This document shows positions 42,967 to 51,846 of a stretch of 64,000 nt of DNA, piece by piece. The notes under the pieces were generated by a model. It was not told the origin of the DNA. It did not search any database and saw only the letters and a list, made by a program, of their open reading frames with translations. The stretch comes from Acinetobacter radioresistens DSM 6976 = NBRC 102413 = CIP 103788 (GTDB taxonomy: Bacteria > Pseudomonadota > Gammaproteobacteria > Pseudomonadales > Moraxellaceae). Numbering within the stretch: the first letter of the stretch is position 1; each line of letters begins with the position of its first letter. The stretch is taken from NCBI RefSeq assembly GCF_006757745.1, contig NZ_AP019741.1:1-64000 (forward strand), written 5' to 3'. A program made the position numbers and the translations under genes.

Positions 42967-43533
42967 TTAACTCGCTACCTCTGCCTTCAAGTATCGATCA
43001 AAATAAGGTTCATGACCTCTGAACTCGGACCTTTTATGCTTTTCAAGAAACTTTAATACCTTGCTGCGATCAATATTGGCCTGATCCAGAGAGTCAATGC
43101 AATGCAGAAGTACATTTTGATAAAACAGGGAAATTCTAAAAGGGTTTTTAAAGCCCTGCATCAAAGCACCTATGATATTTTCTCTACATGCCATTACTGC
43201 AATCGCTAGGGAAAATTCAGTATGGTTTAAAGTGAGTTTATTACCATCAAGCTCAGTAACTTCAAAATCGTTTCGATCATCCACGATATAAAGCAAACCG
43301 TACTGACTGAAACGCCAGTTTGAATCTACCCGATTTTCGGTAGCCATAATCGATAGCGAAGTACAGAACATACCCATATTTGTCGTAAATTCTGCATCAA
43401 GTACTCGTATAACATCCTGTCTTAGACCTAAATTAATAAGACATTCGTTTAAGTCGGGGGCGAATCCTTGCAGACTCGCCATCTCATAAGACTTAGGCTG
43501 ATACTGTGATAAATGAAATACTTCTGGCTTCAT
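42967..43533 (-). CDS. Hypothetical 188-aa protein after the Sel1 lipoprotein
   Basis: I start at MKPEVFHLSQYQ (ATG 43533), which follows the Sel1 gene stop at 43535 directly; the longer frame lacks a site. A cysteine-containing soluble protein (SLAIAVMACRENIIGALMQGFKNPFRISLFYQNVLL) with no recognised family. Co-transcribed with the Sel1 lipoprotein gene. Confidence 0.65.
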   Translation of the reverse strand: MKPEVFHLSQYQPKSYEMASLQGFAPDLNECLINLGLRQDVIRVLDAEFTTNMGMFCTSLSIMATENRVDSNWRFSQYGLLYIVDDRNDFEVTELDGNKLTLNHTEFSLAIAVMACRENIIGALMQGFKNPFRISLFYQNVLLHCIDSLDQANIDRSKVLKFLEKHKRSEFRGHEPYFDRYLKAEVAS

Positions 43534-43534
43534 A

Positions 43535-45032
43535 TCAGCTTTGTGCCTGTGCCTTATTGAACTTCTGATAACGCGCTGAACGCTTCCAAGCATTTTCTAC
43601 AGTAGACGCATTAGGGTTATCCATTTTTTTAGCTTTTTCTAACCAGTCCTTCGCTAGTGCCATATCTTTAGCATATCCATAATTTCCATGGTAATAGGCA
43701 TTCGCTTTCAGAAGCATTGCATCACTATCATCATTATCAATGGCCTTATCAAGCCATGCTCGTGCCTTCTCATTGCTCTTTTCTACGCCCTTAGTACCTG
43801 TGGCATACATCTCAACCACTTTGGAAAACGCCGGCAAGTAGCCAAGCTCAGCAGAGCGCATGTAGAACGTCCCTGCTTTTTTCGCGTCTACTGCTATACC
43901 CATACCCGCATCATAGACAACACCCAAGTTGTAATCAGCCATTGCACTTCCATTAGCTGATGCTTTTTCTAACCAACCTTTAGCGCGTTTTAAATCTTTA
44001 GGTACGATCTCGCCTTTCAGGTAAAGCATACCAACATTATTTTGGGCATCTGGGAAATTGTTATTTGCAGCATTCGTCATTAACTGAACACCTTTCTTGT
44101 AGTCTTTCTCTACATACATGCCAGTTAAATATAAATAAGCTAATGAGTATTCAGCTTCCGGATGCTTAAGCTCAGCCGATTTCTTTAGTAATTCAACAGC
44201 TTTATCCTGATCCTGCTCAACATAATATCCATTTTGATGTAGTAAGCTCATTACATATAAAGCTTTTGGATTGCCCTTTTCAGCTACACGTTGGAAAAGC
44301 TTAACGGTTTTGGCTGAATATTGAGTTTCATCAGAATCGACCTCAACGCCGTCTTGAAGGAGGTATAAAAGGGCCAATCGATCGATAGCAACATCATCAT
44401 TCAAATCCGCAGCTTTTAAATAATATTCTTCTGCCTGATTAGCATTGAAAGTAACGCCTTTGCCTGTTGCATACATATCACCTAAAGCAACATAAGCCGG
44501 TGCGTAATTCTTGGATGCAGACTTTTTATAATATGCTACTGCTTCTGGATTTAGGGCAGCTTTCTTACCAAGAAAAGACATGTTACCCAAATTGTAGTTT
44601 GCAATTTCATCATTTTGTGCAGCAGCTTTTTCAAAGTACTTTTTTGCTTGATCATAATTACCGTTATTCAGATAAAGCACACCTAGCGCATTCGTAGCAT
44701 CTAAAGAGCCTTTATCCATTGCTTGCTTATAATATGACTCTGCTTTTGGTAGATCGACAGCTACGCCTTTCCCTTCATCATATTTGACACCCATTTTATA
44801 TAAATAGGCGGCAGAGCCATCATCGACCAATACTACTTCTTCACTTGGAATATCGTCACCGACTTGTACAAGCTCATAGCTTTCATCTTCCATTGATGCC
44901 GCATCTTCCATCAGAGCTGCATCTTCTGTAAAACTTTCATCCTGTGAAAGATTTTTATTAAAATTTAAGTTTGAAGATGCACAACTTGAAAGCATCAAAG
45001 AGGAAACTACAACACACAAATATTTTTTCATA
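43535..45032 (-). CDS. Sel1-repeat lipoprotein
   Basis: From ATG 45032 (MKKYLCVVVSSLMLSSCASS) a lipobox ends at Cys17. An acidic stretch follows and then at least ten Sel1-like repeats of about 36 residues (YLYKMGVKYDEGKGVAVDLPKAESYYKQAMDKG, ATNALGVLYLNNGNYDQA, MADYNLGVVYDAGMGIAVDAKKAGTFYMRSAELG, ...). It should be an outer-membrane-linked scaffold. It is followed directly by the 188-aa gene. Confidence 0.88.
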
Positions 45033-45129
45033 GATTTCACATTAATATAAAACATTAATTTAATATTTATTATAATACATTAAAATATTATCGTTATAAT
45101 AATTTTTATTTGGTTATTGGAATATAATA

Positions 45130-45498
45130 ATGTTTCACAAGAAATTGCTTTTAATCTTTGCTTTTACTTCCTCCCCTTGGGCTGCAAATGCCGCTAATGT
45201 GATCCCTGATCAGGACGCAAAAGTGATCTACTCACCGACCATCACAATTAATCCAGATGAACTCAGCAGCTTGTATCCTGAATCCCAGATGGTAAAACTA
45301 CTCTTATCAAAAGATGGATATGTAAAGAAGGTTTTTTATCCGGAGGGTGTGCGAAACGAAGTTATAAGCAAAGTGGATTACGCTCTTAGAACAGCACGAT
45401 TTACACCTTATTTAAAACAAGGTAAGCCAGTGCAAAGCATTGTTCCGTATGTTGTTAATTTCTATTTTATTTCAGAAGAAGAATATCGTGGGCATTAA
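45130..45498 (+). CDS. Secreted TonB C-terminal-like domain protein
   Basis: A signal peptide (MFHKKLLLIFAFTSSPWAANA) precedes about 100 residues that follow the TonB C-terminal pattern: MVKLLLSKDGYVKKVFYPEG, DYALRTARFTPYLKQGKPVQSIVPYVVNFYF. There is no membrane helix or proline-rich spacer, so it is not a complete TonB. In TonB the domain contacts outer-membrane receptors; a stand-alone periplasmic copy may have another role. Own promoter divergent from the Sel1 lipoprotein. Confidence 0.7.
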   Translation: MFHKKLLLIFAFTSSPWAANAANVIPDQDAKVIYSPTITINPDELSSLYPESQMVKLLLSKDGYVKKVFYPEGVRNEVISKVDYALRTARFTPYLKQGKPVQSIVPYVVNFYFISEEEYRGH

Positions 45499-45524
45499 AA
45501 AGCCCATTCTTAAAAAATGGGCTA
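45497..45524 (-). terminator. Terminator of the triple-HTH gene
   Basis: AGCCCATT/AATGGGCT, followed on the minus strand by TTTTTAAT; may also serve the plus-strand gene. Confidence 0.65.
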
Positions 45525-45643
45525 CGATCAATTTAATGATCCATCAACTTTGGAGATAATACCATTGCTTATTTTACAATAAAGAATCGAGTTATCTTCC
45601 AAGACAAATTATTACCCAAAGTTAATATAATGTCAATAATAAA

Positions 45644-46141
45644 CTATATTGTTTTCTTTACTTTATCCAATAATGTTTGTGCTACATTATATTTATTAAT
45701 AACATAATCATCAGATTTACCTAAACATAACTCTACCTGAACAATCTTCTCCAAAACACTACCACTCTTATTTTTATTATAAGCCTTTGTAAATACGGAA
45801 AGAAGTTTAACCAAATCGCGTTTAACCCTTTTGTAATCAGGCGTTTTAAAATGCAGTTCTTCTTTAAATTCTTCTAAAACTTTTTCGACTTTACTACGTG
45901 CAATCCCAAATCTTTCAGATACCAGATCATAATCACCCACTTCTTCAAAGTATTGTACTACTTGAGCTTTATGGGCTAATTCCTCTGCATATTTCTGAAT
46001 CTCTTGTTCTTTCTCGTACTGTTCAATCCAGTATCTCACCGTATGAAGATTCAAATTATATTTTCGACTGACGTAGCTAATGTTGTTTACTCGTAAATAA
46101 CACTCAAGCACTTCATCAATAAACTCTTTTGAATATCGCAT
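45644..46141 (-). CDS. Triple helix-turn-helix DNA-binding protein
   Basis: I start at MRYSKEFIDEV (ATG 46141). Three related HTH units appear: residues 3-36 (SKEFIDEVLECYLRVNNISYVSRKYNLNLHTVRYWI), about 55-90 (VVQYFEEVGDYDLVSERFGIARSKVEKV) and about 130-165 (VQVELCLGKSDDYVINKYNVAQTLLDKV). The first is like transposase/DDE-linked HTH domains. It lies behind a variant of the shared promoter motif, so it could be the autoregulating regulator of that regulon; this is inference. Confidence 0.7.
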   Translation of the reverse strand: MRYSKEFIDEVLECYLRVNNISYVSRKYNLNLHTVRYWIEQYEKEQEIQKYAEELAHKAQVVQYFEEVGDYDLVSERFGIARSKVEKVLEEFKEELHFKTPDYKRVKRDLVKLLSVFTKAYNKNKSGSVLEKIVQVELCLGKSDDYVINKYNVAQTLLDKVKKTI

Positions 46142-46162
46142 GGTTTTTGAAAATAATATAAA

Positions 46163-46190
46163 ATAATAAACAATATACCACAAAATTGAA
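46163..46190 (-). promoter_or_regulatory. Shared-motif promoter of the triple-HTH gene
   Basis: -35 TTCAAT (46185-46190), 16-bp spacer with TTGTGGTATAT, -10 TATTAT (46163-46168). It lies within 12 bp of the divergent gene at 46201. Confidence 0.65.
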
Positions 46191-46200
46191 GTACTGCTAT

Positions 46201-46650
46201 ATGAAGAATAAAACTGCTCTCCCTCTGCTTTTATTGACTTCCTCCCTGTTCACGACCTTAGCTCATTCGGATGATAACTTGATACCAGTTACCTCTACTG
46301 AAAATAGCGGCTATGAAACTTTCAATGCCTATGTGATTAAAAACTCCATCAAAAGACCAGATAAAAATACATCCAATTTCAGTGTTATGTTGACTGGCGT
46401 TTCTACGACAGATTCAAAAAATCCTGATCAACCGATACCTGTATCTAATGATGATCGAATAGAAGAATATGACCTAGAAAATGGTCGTGTCATTCTTACA
46501 GTCAGTATGAACTGTAAGAAAAAGACCTCCAAAGTTCAAAAAATATTAAGTCTTGATCCGGATACTGGAAAACTAAAAGAACAGTTGAGCGACAGCGATG
46601 AACAGGATAAGGAAATGAATAAAGCTTTACATCCTATCGTTTGCAAGTGA
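46201..46650 (+). CDS. Secreted adhesin-E-like protein (149 aa)
   Basis: From ATG 46201 (MKNKTALPLLLLTSSLFTTLAHS) a signal peptide is followed by a strand-rich domain of about 120 residues with the same layout as the halves of the protein at 2423: valine/tyrosine strands, a middle cysteine (MNCKKKTSKVQKILSLDPDTGKL) and a terminal cysteine (IVCK). PF16747-like by pattern. An upstream ATG at 46186 is in frame. Divergent from the triple-HTH gene. Confidence 0.6.
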   Translation: MKNKTALPLLLLTSSLFTTLAHSDDNLIPVTSTENSGYETFNAYVIKNSIKRPDKNTSNFSVMLTGVSTTDSKNPDQPIPVSNDDRIEEYDLENGRVILTVSMNCKKKTSKVQKILSLDPDTGKLKEQLSDSDEQDKEMNKALHPIVCK

Positions 46651-46666
46651 ATACCTAACATTAGTT

Positions 46667-46697
46667 TAAAAAAAAGCCCTCATTTGAGGGCATTTTC
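46667..46697. terminator. Bidirectional terminator after trbC and the 149-aa gene
   Basis: GCCCTCA/TGAGGGC stem flanked by A8 and by T-rich bases, so it can end both convergent transcripts. Confidence 0.8.
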
Positions 46698-46698
46698 T

Positions 46699-47571
46699 TT
46701 AATTAACATTTGCAGATATATTCTTCATATATCCTCTAGCAATGTCCTTAATATCTGGACTAGAAGCATTTTCAAATATCTTACGCATATTGCTTGCCAA
46801 GCTTAAGTCGCCACGCATAATGTCAAAATCAGTCGGTGCTGCACATCCTTGTTCATCTAAGTTATCTTGAACATTTGATGCAGCCACAACGAGCGCCGGA
46901 ACACGGTCAATCTTAAACATCTTAAATGCGTCTGGATGAATAAAAAGCTCTGGTGGTGTCTTAATATCCAAAGTATTCATATAGGCTTGTGTCCCCCCAA
47001 ACTTAAGGGGATCAGGGCCAATGTTTCCATTTAGAAATACTGAAATACCAAGCTTACCCGCATCATTCAACAATGCTTGCATGGTTTCTTTAGGCATTGA
47101 CGAAGATATAAAAAGGTAAGCCCGACCTGCCGTGAAATCGCTTGAACCTTGCCCTTTATTTGAATCTTTCTCACTCAAAAGAGCATCATTATACTGCTTG
47201 GCAATTTTTTCCAAATCAATTGCCCCAAGTTGACTATTCAATTTTTTGTCATTGATATAATCAGGGGTCTTTTGAGGTGGAACCTCAATATTTCCTAACT
47301 CCAATCGCTTCGCTACACTTGCAGGAAGCTCCTGTTTTTCAGCCACCTTAATACGATCTAAAGCACTTGAAGCTTGTTTTTGCTGCTTAGCTATATCTAC
47401 ATCCGGAACCGGATTTTCACGTTTAATACGCTCTATATCGATATAGCCAGTCGTTTTTAGATTGCTGACATCAGTACCAACAGCTTTGCTATTATCGTTA
47501 GATGCAGCCTGAGAATTACAAATCGTTAAGATTAAACTTAATGCCAAAACAGTTCGATTTAATTTTTTCAT
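46699..47571 (-). CDS. trbC: F-type conjugation pilus assembly protein TrbC
   Basis: TrbC is a periplasmic F-type transfer protein needed for pilus assembly, related to thioredoxin-fold TraW/TrbC proteins. The N-terminal signal (MKKLNRTVLALSLILTICNSQA) is followed by a proline- and lysine-rich linker and then the conserved C-terminal domain: AYLFISSSMPKETMQALLNDAGKLGISVFLNG (about 152-183), PPELFIHPDAFKMFKIDRVPALVV. It follows traU by 2 nt, the same order as in the F plasmid (traW-traU-trbC). Length 290 aa, longer than F TrbC (about 212), due to the N-terminal extension. Confidence 0.88.
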   Translation of the reverse strand: MKKLNRTVLALSLILTICNSQAASNDNSKAVGTDVSNLKTTGYIDIERIKRENPVPDVDIAKQQKQASSALDRIKVAEKQELPASVAKRLELGNIEVPPQKTPDYINDKKLNSQLGAIDLEKIAKQYNDALLSEKDSNKGQGSSDFTAGRAYLFISSSMPKETMQALLNDAGKLGISVFLNGNIGPDPLKFGGTQAYMNTLDIKTPPELFIHPDAFKMFKIDRVPALVVAASNVQDNLDEQGCAAPTDFDIMRGDLSLASNMRKIFENASSPDIKDIARGYMKNISANVN

Positions 47572-47573
47572 TA

Positions 47574-48806
47574 TTAATCACCGTATCCATAGACTTTCTG
47601 ACAGCAATCGCGTTTCCGATAAATTTGGAATGACATATCCTCACCTTTAACTGGGAAGTAACGACCTGTACCCCAAACTAAAGTAGTTCGTCCAAATGGC
47701 TGACAACATTGTTTAGATTTCTTCATCTCAACATCTGCGAACCCTGCACCATCATTAACCGCACCAGTTTCTCCACCCACACTTGAGTTTGATCCTGCGA
47801 TTGCTTTAGACATTGCTTTAGCAATTGATTTGGTTTGGCTTACAGGGTAAGTCATGCTGTACTTATATTGACGCTTATTCATGAGAACCTGACGATAGCC
47901 ACCACATAAACCATTGTTACCGTAATAACTTAAGTTGATGCCTACACGGTGCATTTTGTTAAGCAAACGCATCATGATCACACCGCTAGAATCAATCGTT
48001 GAAACTGAGCCATCAATCTTACCTGTCATTGGATACATAAGCCCATTACATCCCACACACCAATGAAGCGGTGCTACACCGAAATGAGCCGTTGCAGCTA
48101 CACAATCCCCTGTACATGCAAGTACAGCCGGCAATGTGCCATACAAATATCCATCTGGCGAAAGGAGATTAGCGTATTCAGCCATTAGCCAAGACGGATC
48201 AACTTCTGTTAGATAACCAACATCAAAGCCTTTCTGTTCAAAGCATTTTGAGTTATCAAGCATTTGACCAAGGATATACATTACTGGATTGATGTAATAA
48301 TGAGCTTGAAAGAAAGACGATGTATGCTGCTCATCTTCTTCTTGACCCACAAATCCGTTTGTATCACCTGTAAATGATCCAGTATCAGCGAAAGAAACAC
48401 CACCTAATGCAACCATACAGTATGGCTTTGTGGTGACATCCATTACACGAGCCGGCTCATAGAAACTAATTGGTACACCTACATATAAATCACATGTACA
48501 CAAATATTGTTTCCAACCAGTTAGGTCCTTTGTACCGTCTTGGCCTCCTTTATAAAAAATACTGGAAATACCAATCGGCATTACACAGCTCCAACACATA
48601 CCTGTAATCGGATTAGCAAATTCACCTGTACATACGAGGTCCTGCGCTCCGTTTGCAGCATTCGCAGTTGTGGCCGTACCAACCATGAACATCCCACTTA
48701 AGGCAAGTAGAAAGCCTATGATTAAACGTTTAGCTGACCCAGAGATTTTCGTAAATAATTTGATGGCAAAATGAATCGCCATATTCAGTTTAAAGAGCGA
48801 TTTCAT
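47574..48806 (-). CDS. traU: Conjugative transfer protein TraU
   Basis: TraU is a periplasmic/outer-envelope F-type transfer protein needed for DNA transfer. This 410-aa protein has the family's N-terminal core (CTGEFANPITGMCWSCVMPIGI, CTCDLYVGVPISFYEP, MVALGG) and a cysteine-rich middle (ACTGDCVAATAHFGVAPLHWCVGCNG). F TraU is about 330 aa, so the copy is longer, with an N-terminal helix and a glycine-rich C-terminal insertion (IAGSNSSVGGE). Start and the traW stop overlap by 17 nt. Confidence 0.93.
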   Translation of the reverse strand: MKSLFKLNMAIHFAIKLFTKISGSAKRLIIGFLLALSGMFMVGTATTANAANGAQDLVCTGEFANPITGMCWSCVMPIGISSIFYKGGQDGTKDLTGWKQYLCTCDLYVGVPISFYEPARVMDVTTKPYCMVALGGVSFADTGSFTGDTNGFVGQEEDEQHTSSFFQAHYYINPVMYILGQMLDNSKCFEQKGFDVGYLTEVDPSWLMAEYANLLSPDGYLYGTLPAVLACTGDCVAATAHFGVAPLHWCVGCNGLMYPMTGKIDGSVSTIDSSGVIMMRLLNKMHRVGINLSYYGNNGLCGGYRQVLMNKRQYKYSMTYPVSQTKSIAKAMSKAIAGSNSSVGGETGAVNDGAGFADVEMKKSKQCCQPFGRTTLVWGTGRYFPVKGEDMSFQIYRKRDCCQKVYGYGD

Positions 48807-49425
48807 CTACTTTCAGCCTCAAATCTTGTTGAATGACATAACTTGGTGTTTTCTGAATATCTAATCGATTAATAAATTCACCTGTCTGATCAAACCAGAA
48901 TTGGAATTTATGTTTAACACTCAGGTCGTACCAATTTCCATTGACTAAAACAATAAAGGTCTTGGGGTTTTTTTCACGCATTTTGACGGCCCACTCAACC
49001 TGTTTAGGATTGTCACCATCAATGAAAGCTAATGGGTGGGAAATGCCCATTTGCTTAAGAGGGTTGATATAGTCGCCTTTACGAGCGATATATTTCCCAT
49101 CCGGCATCTGAATATCCATTTCTAAAATAATTGAAGGATCAACCAAACGAGTTCTATTAGCTGTAGCATGGGGCAAGTCTGCACCCTTTGGACGCTTAAA
49201 CCCATTCATGGTTTCTTCAATGTATTTCTTTTTGAAAGTTTCCCATTCACCAGAATCAATCATTGCCTGCAACTTGCCTTGGATCGCCTCAATGAAGTTC
49301 ATTTCAACTACTGGATAAGTATCACCGTATGTTCCAAAGTCTTTTGCAAATGATGAATTGCTTGCACATAAACTCGCGCACATACCTAGCGTGAGTAATA
49401 AATTTCTATAATTGGGTTTAAGCAT
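48790..49425 (-). CDS. traW: Conjugative transfer protein TraW
   Basis: TraW is a periplasmic F-type pilus assembly factor that works with TrbC and TraU. After a signal peptide (to about residue 27) the typical body appears: FKRPKGADLPHATANRTRLVDPSIILEMDIQ, DGKYIARKGDYINPLKQM, HPLAFIDGDNPKQVEWAVKM. The P-x-G...NPL and FIDGD motifs are characteristic. 211 aa is the usual length. It lies between dsbC and traU. Confidence 0.9.
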   Translation of the reverse strand: MLKPNYRNLLLTLGMCASLCASNSSFAKDFGTYGDTYPVVEMNFIEAIQGKLQAMIDSGEWETFKKKYIEETMNGFKRPKGADLPHATANRTRLVDPSIILEMDIQMPDGKYIARKGDYINPLKQMGISHPLAFIDGDNPKQVEWAVKMREKNPKTFIVLVNGNWYDLSVKHKFQFWFDQTGEFINRLDIQKTPSYVIQQDLRLKVDEIAL

Positions 49426-49441
49426 CTTTTAGCCCTCGTTC

Positions 49442-50176
49442 TTATTTTTTGTTGGCTTTATCAATCGCTACTTTGTCAAGTTTGTAATCTAACTCACCAA
49501 CCGAAACCGCACCGGCCACAATTGTTCCATCTTCAAGAACAGTCATAGGCGTACCATCAAAACCAAGATCACGAGAAAGCTGAACTGTAGAATCTACAGG
49601 GTTTTCACATAAACCATCTGATGTTGGCTCAATGCTAGAAATTAGGTATTCACGCCAAGCTTTTTGCTTATCTTTAGAACACCAAATCTTTTTAGACAGA
49701 TTGCGTGCTTCTGGGTGCAGCCCTACTAATGGATTGAGGAAAACATAGATAGTGACGTTATCGAGTTTCATTAATTCTGCTTCTAGGCGTTTACAGAACG
49801 GACATTGTGGATCACTAAATACAGCCAATTTACGTGCGCCGTTGCCGCGCTTATAGGTAATTGCATCTTTGAATGGTAGTGAATTGAAGCTGATCTTTTT
49901 AAGTTCATCTCGCTTAGGGGATGTCATGTTTTGTTGATCTTTCATGCGGATAACATCACCAAACAAAAAGTAATCACCAGACTCGTCTGTATAGGCCAAG
50001 TTCTTACCAAGAACAACTTCATAAATGCCCTTAATCGGACTTGGTTCAACTGATGTCACTTTAGTTGCAGGATAGTTTTTCTTTAAATTCGCCTTCAATG
50101 TTGAAACGTCTGCCTGTGCAGAAACGATTGTCATTGAAGCAACTAAACCAAGAGCTACTTTTTTTAGAAGTTTCAT
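49442..50176 (-). CDS. dsbC: DsbC-type periplasmic disulphide isomerase
   Basis: DsbC proteins shuffle disulphides of periplasmic substrates and are common in F-like tra regions (compare TrbB). The 244-aa protein has a signal peptide (to QA near residue 22), an N-terminal dimerisation domain (YPATKVTSVEPSPIKGIYEVVLGKNLAYTDESGDYFLFGDV) and a thioredoxin domain with CPFC at 125-128 and a cis-proline loop TPMTVLEDG near the C-terminus. The likely substrate is the cysteine-rich TraU just downstream. It lies between parR and traW. Confidence 0.9.
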   Translation of the reverse strand: MKLLKKVALGLVASMTIVSAQADVSTLKANLKKNYPATKVTSVEPSPIKGIYEVVLGKNLAYTDESGDYFLFGDVIRMKDQQNMTSPKRDELKKISFNSLPFKDAITYKRGNGARKLAVFSDPQCPFCKRLEAELMKLDNVTIYVFLNPLVGLHPEARNLSKKIWCSKDKQKAWREYLISSIEPTSDGLCENPVDSTVQLSRDLGFDGTPMTVLEDGTIVAGAVSVGELDYKLDKVAIDKANKK

Positions 50177-50182
50177 ATATTT

Positions 50183-50650
50183 TTACCTATAAATTTTAAA
50201 TGCAGGAGGCGTAAACGGGAGTGAAGGTTCTTCTTCTGATTCAGCTTCTTCTACTTGATCATGGACCAAAGGTGATGGCTCAGGAACAACATCTTTAGAT
50301 AGAGCTTCAACAGGTTTTGGATCAATAATTTCAAAGGGTTCGTTTATTAACCTTTGTTCAGTCGGTAGGGAAATCCCACCAGATTTCAGTAATTCATTAT
50401 TCTCCTTGAGCAAAGAGAACATTTCGTACAATAGCTTTGCATCTGGTGAGTCTTGATTAAGAGGGATTTTCGGTGGCAGCAAATCAGGGTGATTAACACC
50501 GCCACGAACCAATAAACCGTTAGTTTCATACCACCGAAGGATTTCGAGCATTAACTTGGGAAAAGCACCATACTTAAGCGTATTCGCCCATTTCAATATT
50601 TCTGGGTCGGCATCTTTTCTGATAATTAGTTTCACTTCCTTCGATTTCAT
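50183..50650 (-). CDS. ParR-like partition adaptor protein
   Basis: ParR links a centromere to ParM filaments. This 155-aa protein has a short basic strand-helix N-terminus (MKSKEVKLIIRKDADPEILKWANTLKYGAFPKLMLEILRWYE), compatible with a ribbon-helix-helix DNA-binding domain, and a disordered proline- and acid-rich C-terminus, as ParR proteins have. The assignment depends mainly on its place 10 nt after the ParM gene. No centromere repeats were clear next to it, apart from the inverted repeat at 51698-51719. Confidence 0.65.
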   Translation of the reverse strand: MKSKEVKLIIRKDADPEILKWANTLKYGAFPKLMLEILRWYETNGLLVRGGVNHPDLLPPKIPLNQDSPDAKLLYEMFSLLKENNELLKSGGISLPTEQRLINEPFEIIDPKPVEALSKDVVPEPSPLVHDQVEEAESEEEPSLPFTPPAFKIYR

Positions 50651-50660
50651 GAATCAAACC

Positions 50661-51665
50661 TCAAGCACTGAGTTCTAAGCATGAAGGATCAGACAAGGCT
50701 TGGGTGATGCCGTACTTACGCATTCCTATTGCAACTGAATAACGTGGATTCTCAGCAAGTTCGCATTGCGGCCAAAGCTTCTTAAGCTCATCAAACACAG
50801 CTTGAGAGCCACCGCCAGCGATAATAATGTGATCGATAGTACGAGCCTGATTACCTAAAAGGTTTTTAACGTCCTGCACTACTGAACTTACGGTCATTGG
50901 AATAGATTCATTCACTAGATCAGTTACATCACGGTATTTACCAAACTCTTTGAGCTTGCCCGTACGCATAATTTCTTGGCATTCGATTAATGTTGCATTA
51001 GTGCCTGTTGAACCAAGACGGTTTTGCAAATCCATTACTGCTTTATACATACCCACACTTGATCCTGAACTTTCTTGAATCCATTGAAAGTTATTCATCA
51101 GCAAAATATCGGTAGTGAAATGACCAACATCAACTACTGCAAATTTCTTACATGCTGTATTGGTTCCATTAGGCTTATAACGCCCTTCATCAGTAAGGAT
51201 GCAATCTTGGAAAACGCCCCATGGCTGCGGCACAGGAGCTACAGAGCAGCCAAAGACAGATTTAACTTGCTGATATAGCAATTCTGCATTTGAGTTAAAT
51301 GTATTAACTGGCAAACCGGCTACGATCAGTCGTGGAATCACACCATAGCTTTTAAGAAAGGTCTTAGATCGTTGTAATAGAGCTTTATGTTCAACACCAT
51401 CAAGCCAATTACTATTTAAACCAACGGTCTGAGTAGCACCCTGCTCAATTGCAGTATCTCCAACAAAATAAGATTGACCATCTACTTCAATCGTATTTTC
51501 TTTAGTTACATTCGGGTTTGCATCAAATGTGAGTTGCTTTGCAGGACTTACTACAGAGGGAATGAAGTGCGTTTTCAGTTCGTTATTGAATAGAAAAGCT
51601 AACTTCACTCCACTACGTCCCACATCAAGCCCAACCACGACTTCTTTAGGATTAATCTTTGCCAA
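50661..51665 (-). CDS. parM: ParM-like actin partition protein
   Basis: ParM filaments push plasmid copies apart. Actin-fold motifs: phosphate 1 VVVGLDVGRSGVKLAF near the N-terminus, phosphate 2 FAVVDVGHFTTDILL near 190, and adenosine motif DHIIIAGGGSQAVFDEL near 290. I start at TTG 51665 (AKINPKEVV), 10 nt after GGAG; longer ATG starts exist (to 51731) but would give a hydrophobic leader unusual for the family. The actin type is ParM/StbA-like. It heads the run parM-parR-dsbC-traW-traU-trbC. Confidence 0.85.
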   Translation of the reverse strand: MAKINPKEVVVGLDVGRSGVKLAFLFNNELKTHFIPSVVSPAKQLTFDANPNVTKENTIEVDGQSYFVGDTAIEQGATQTVGLNSNWLDGVEHKALLQRSKTFLKSYGVIPRLIVAGLPVNTFNSNAELLYQQVKSVFGCSVAPVPQPWGVFQDCILTDEGRYKPNGTNTACKKFAVVDVGHFTTDILLMNNFQWIQESSGSSVGMYKAVMDLQNRLGSTGTNATLIECQEIMRTGKLKEFGKYRDVTDLVNESIPMTVSSVVQDVKNLLGNQARTIDHIIIAGGGSQAVFDELKKLWPQCELAENPRYSVAIGMRKYGITQALSDPSCLELSA

Positions 51666-51697
51666 TTTGGTTACACTCCATATCACACCAATATTTA

Positions 51698-51719
51698 AAC
51701 TATTATCAAAATAATAGTT
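51698..51719. promoter_or_regulatory. 9-bp inverted repeat before parM
   Basis: AACTATTAT and ATAATAGTT flank CAAA directly upstream of the parM start region; a candidate operator or centromere element. Confidence 0.5.
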
Positions 51720-51802
51720 AAAATAAAACATTATAATAATATATTAGATTTATTATTTCTATGGTTAATACTAATATTAATTAAATATTAATTTATTATT
51801 AA

Positions 51803-51831
51803 CAAAAAAAAGCCCCCAGATCGGGAGCTTA
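51803..51831 (-). terminator. Terminator of the 230-aa lipoprotein gene
   Basis: AGCTCCC/GGGGGCT stem on the minus strand, followed by T8. Confidence 0.8.
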
Positions 51832-51846
51832 GAAAATATTTTTAAC

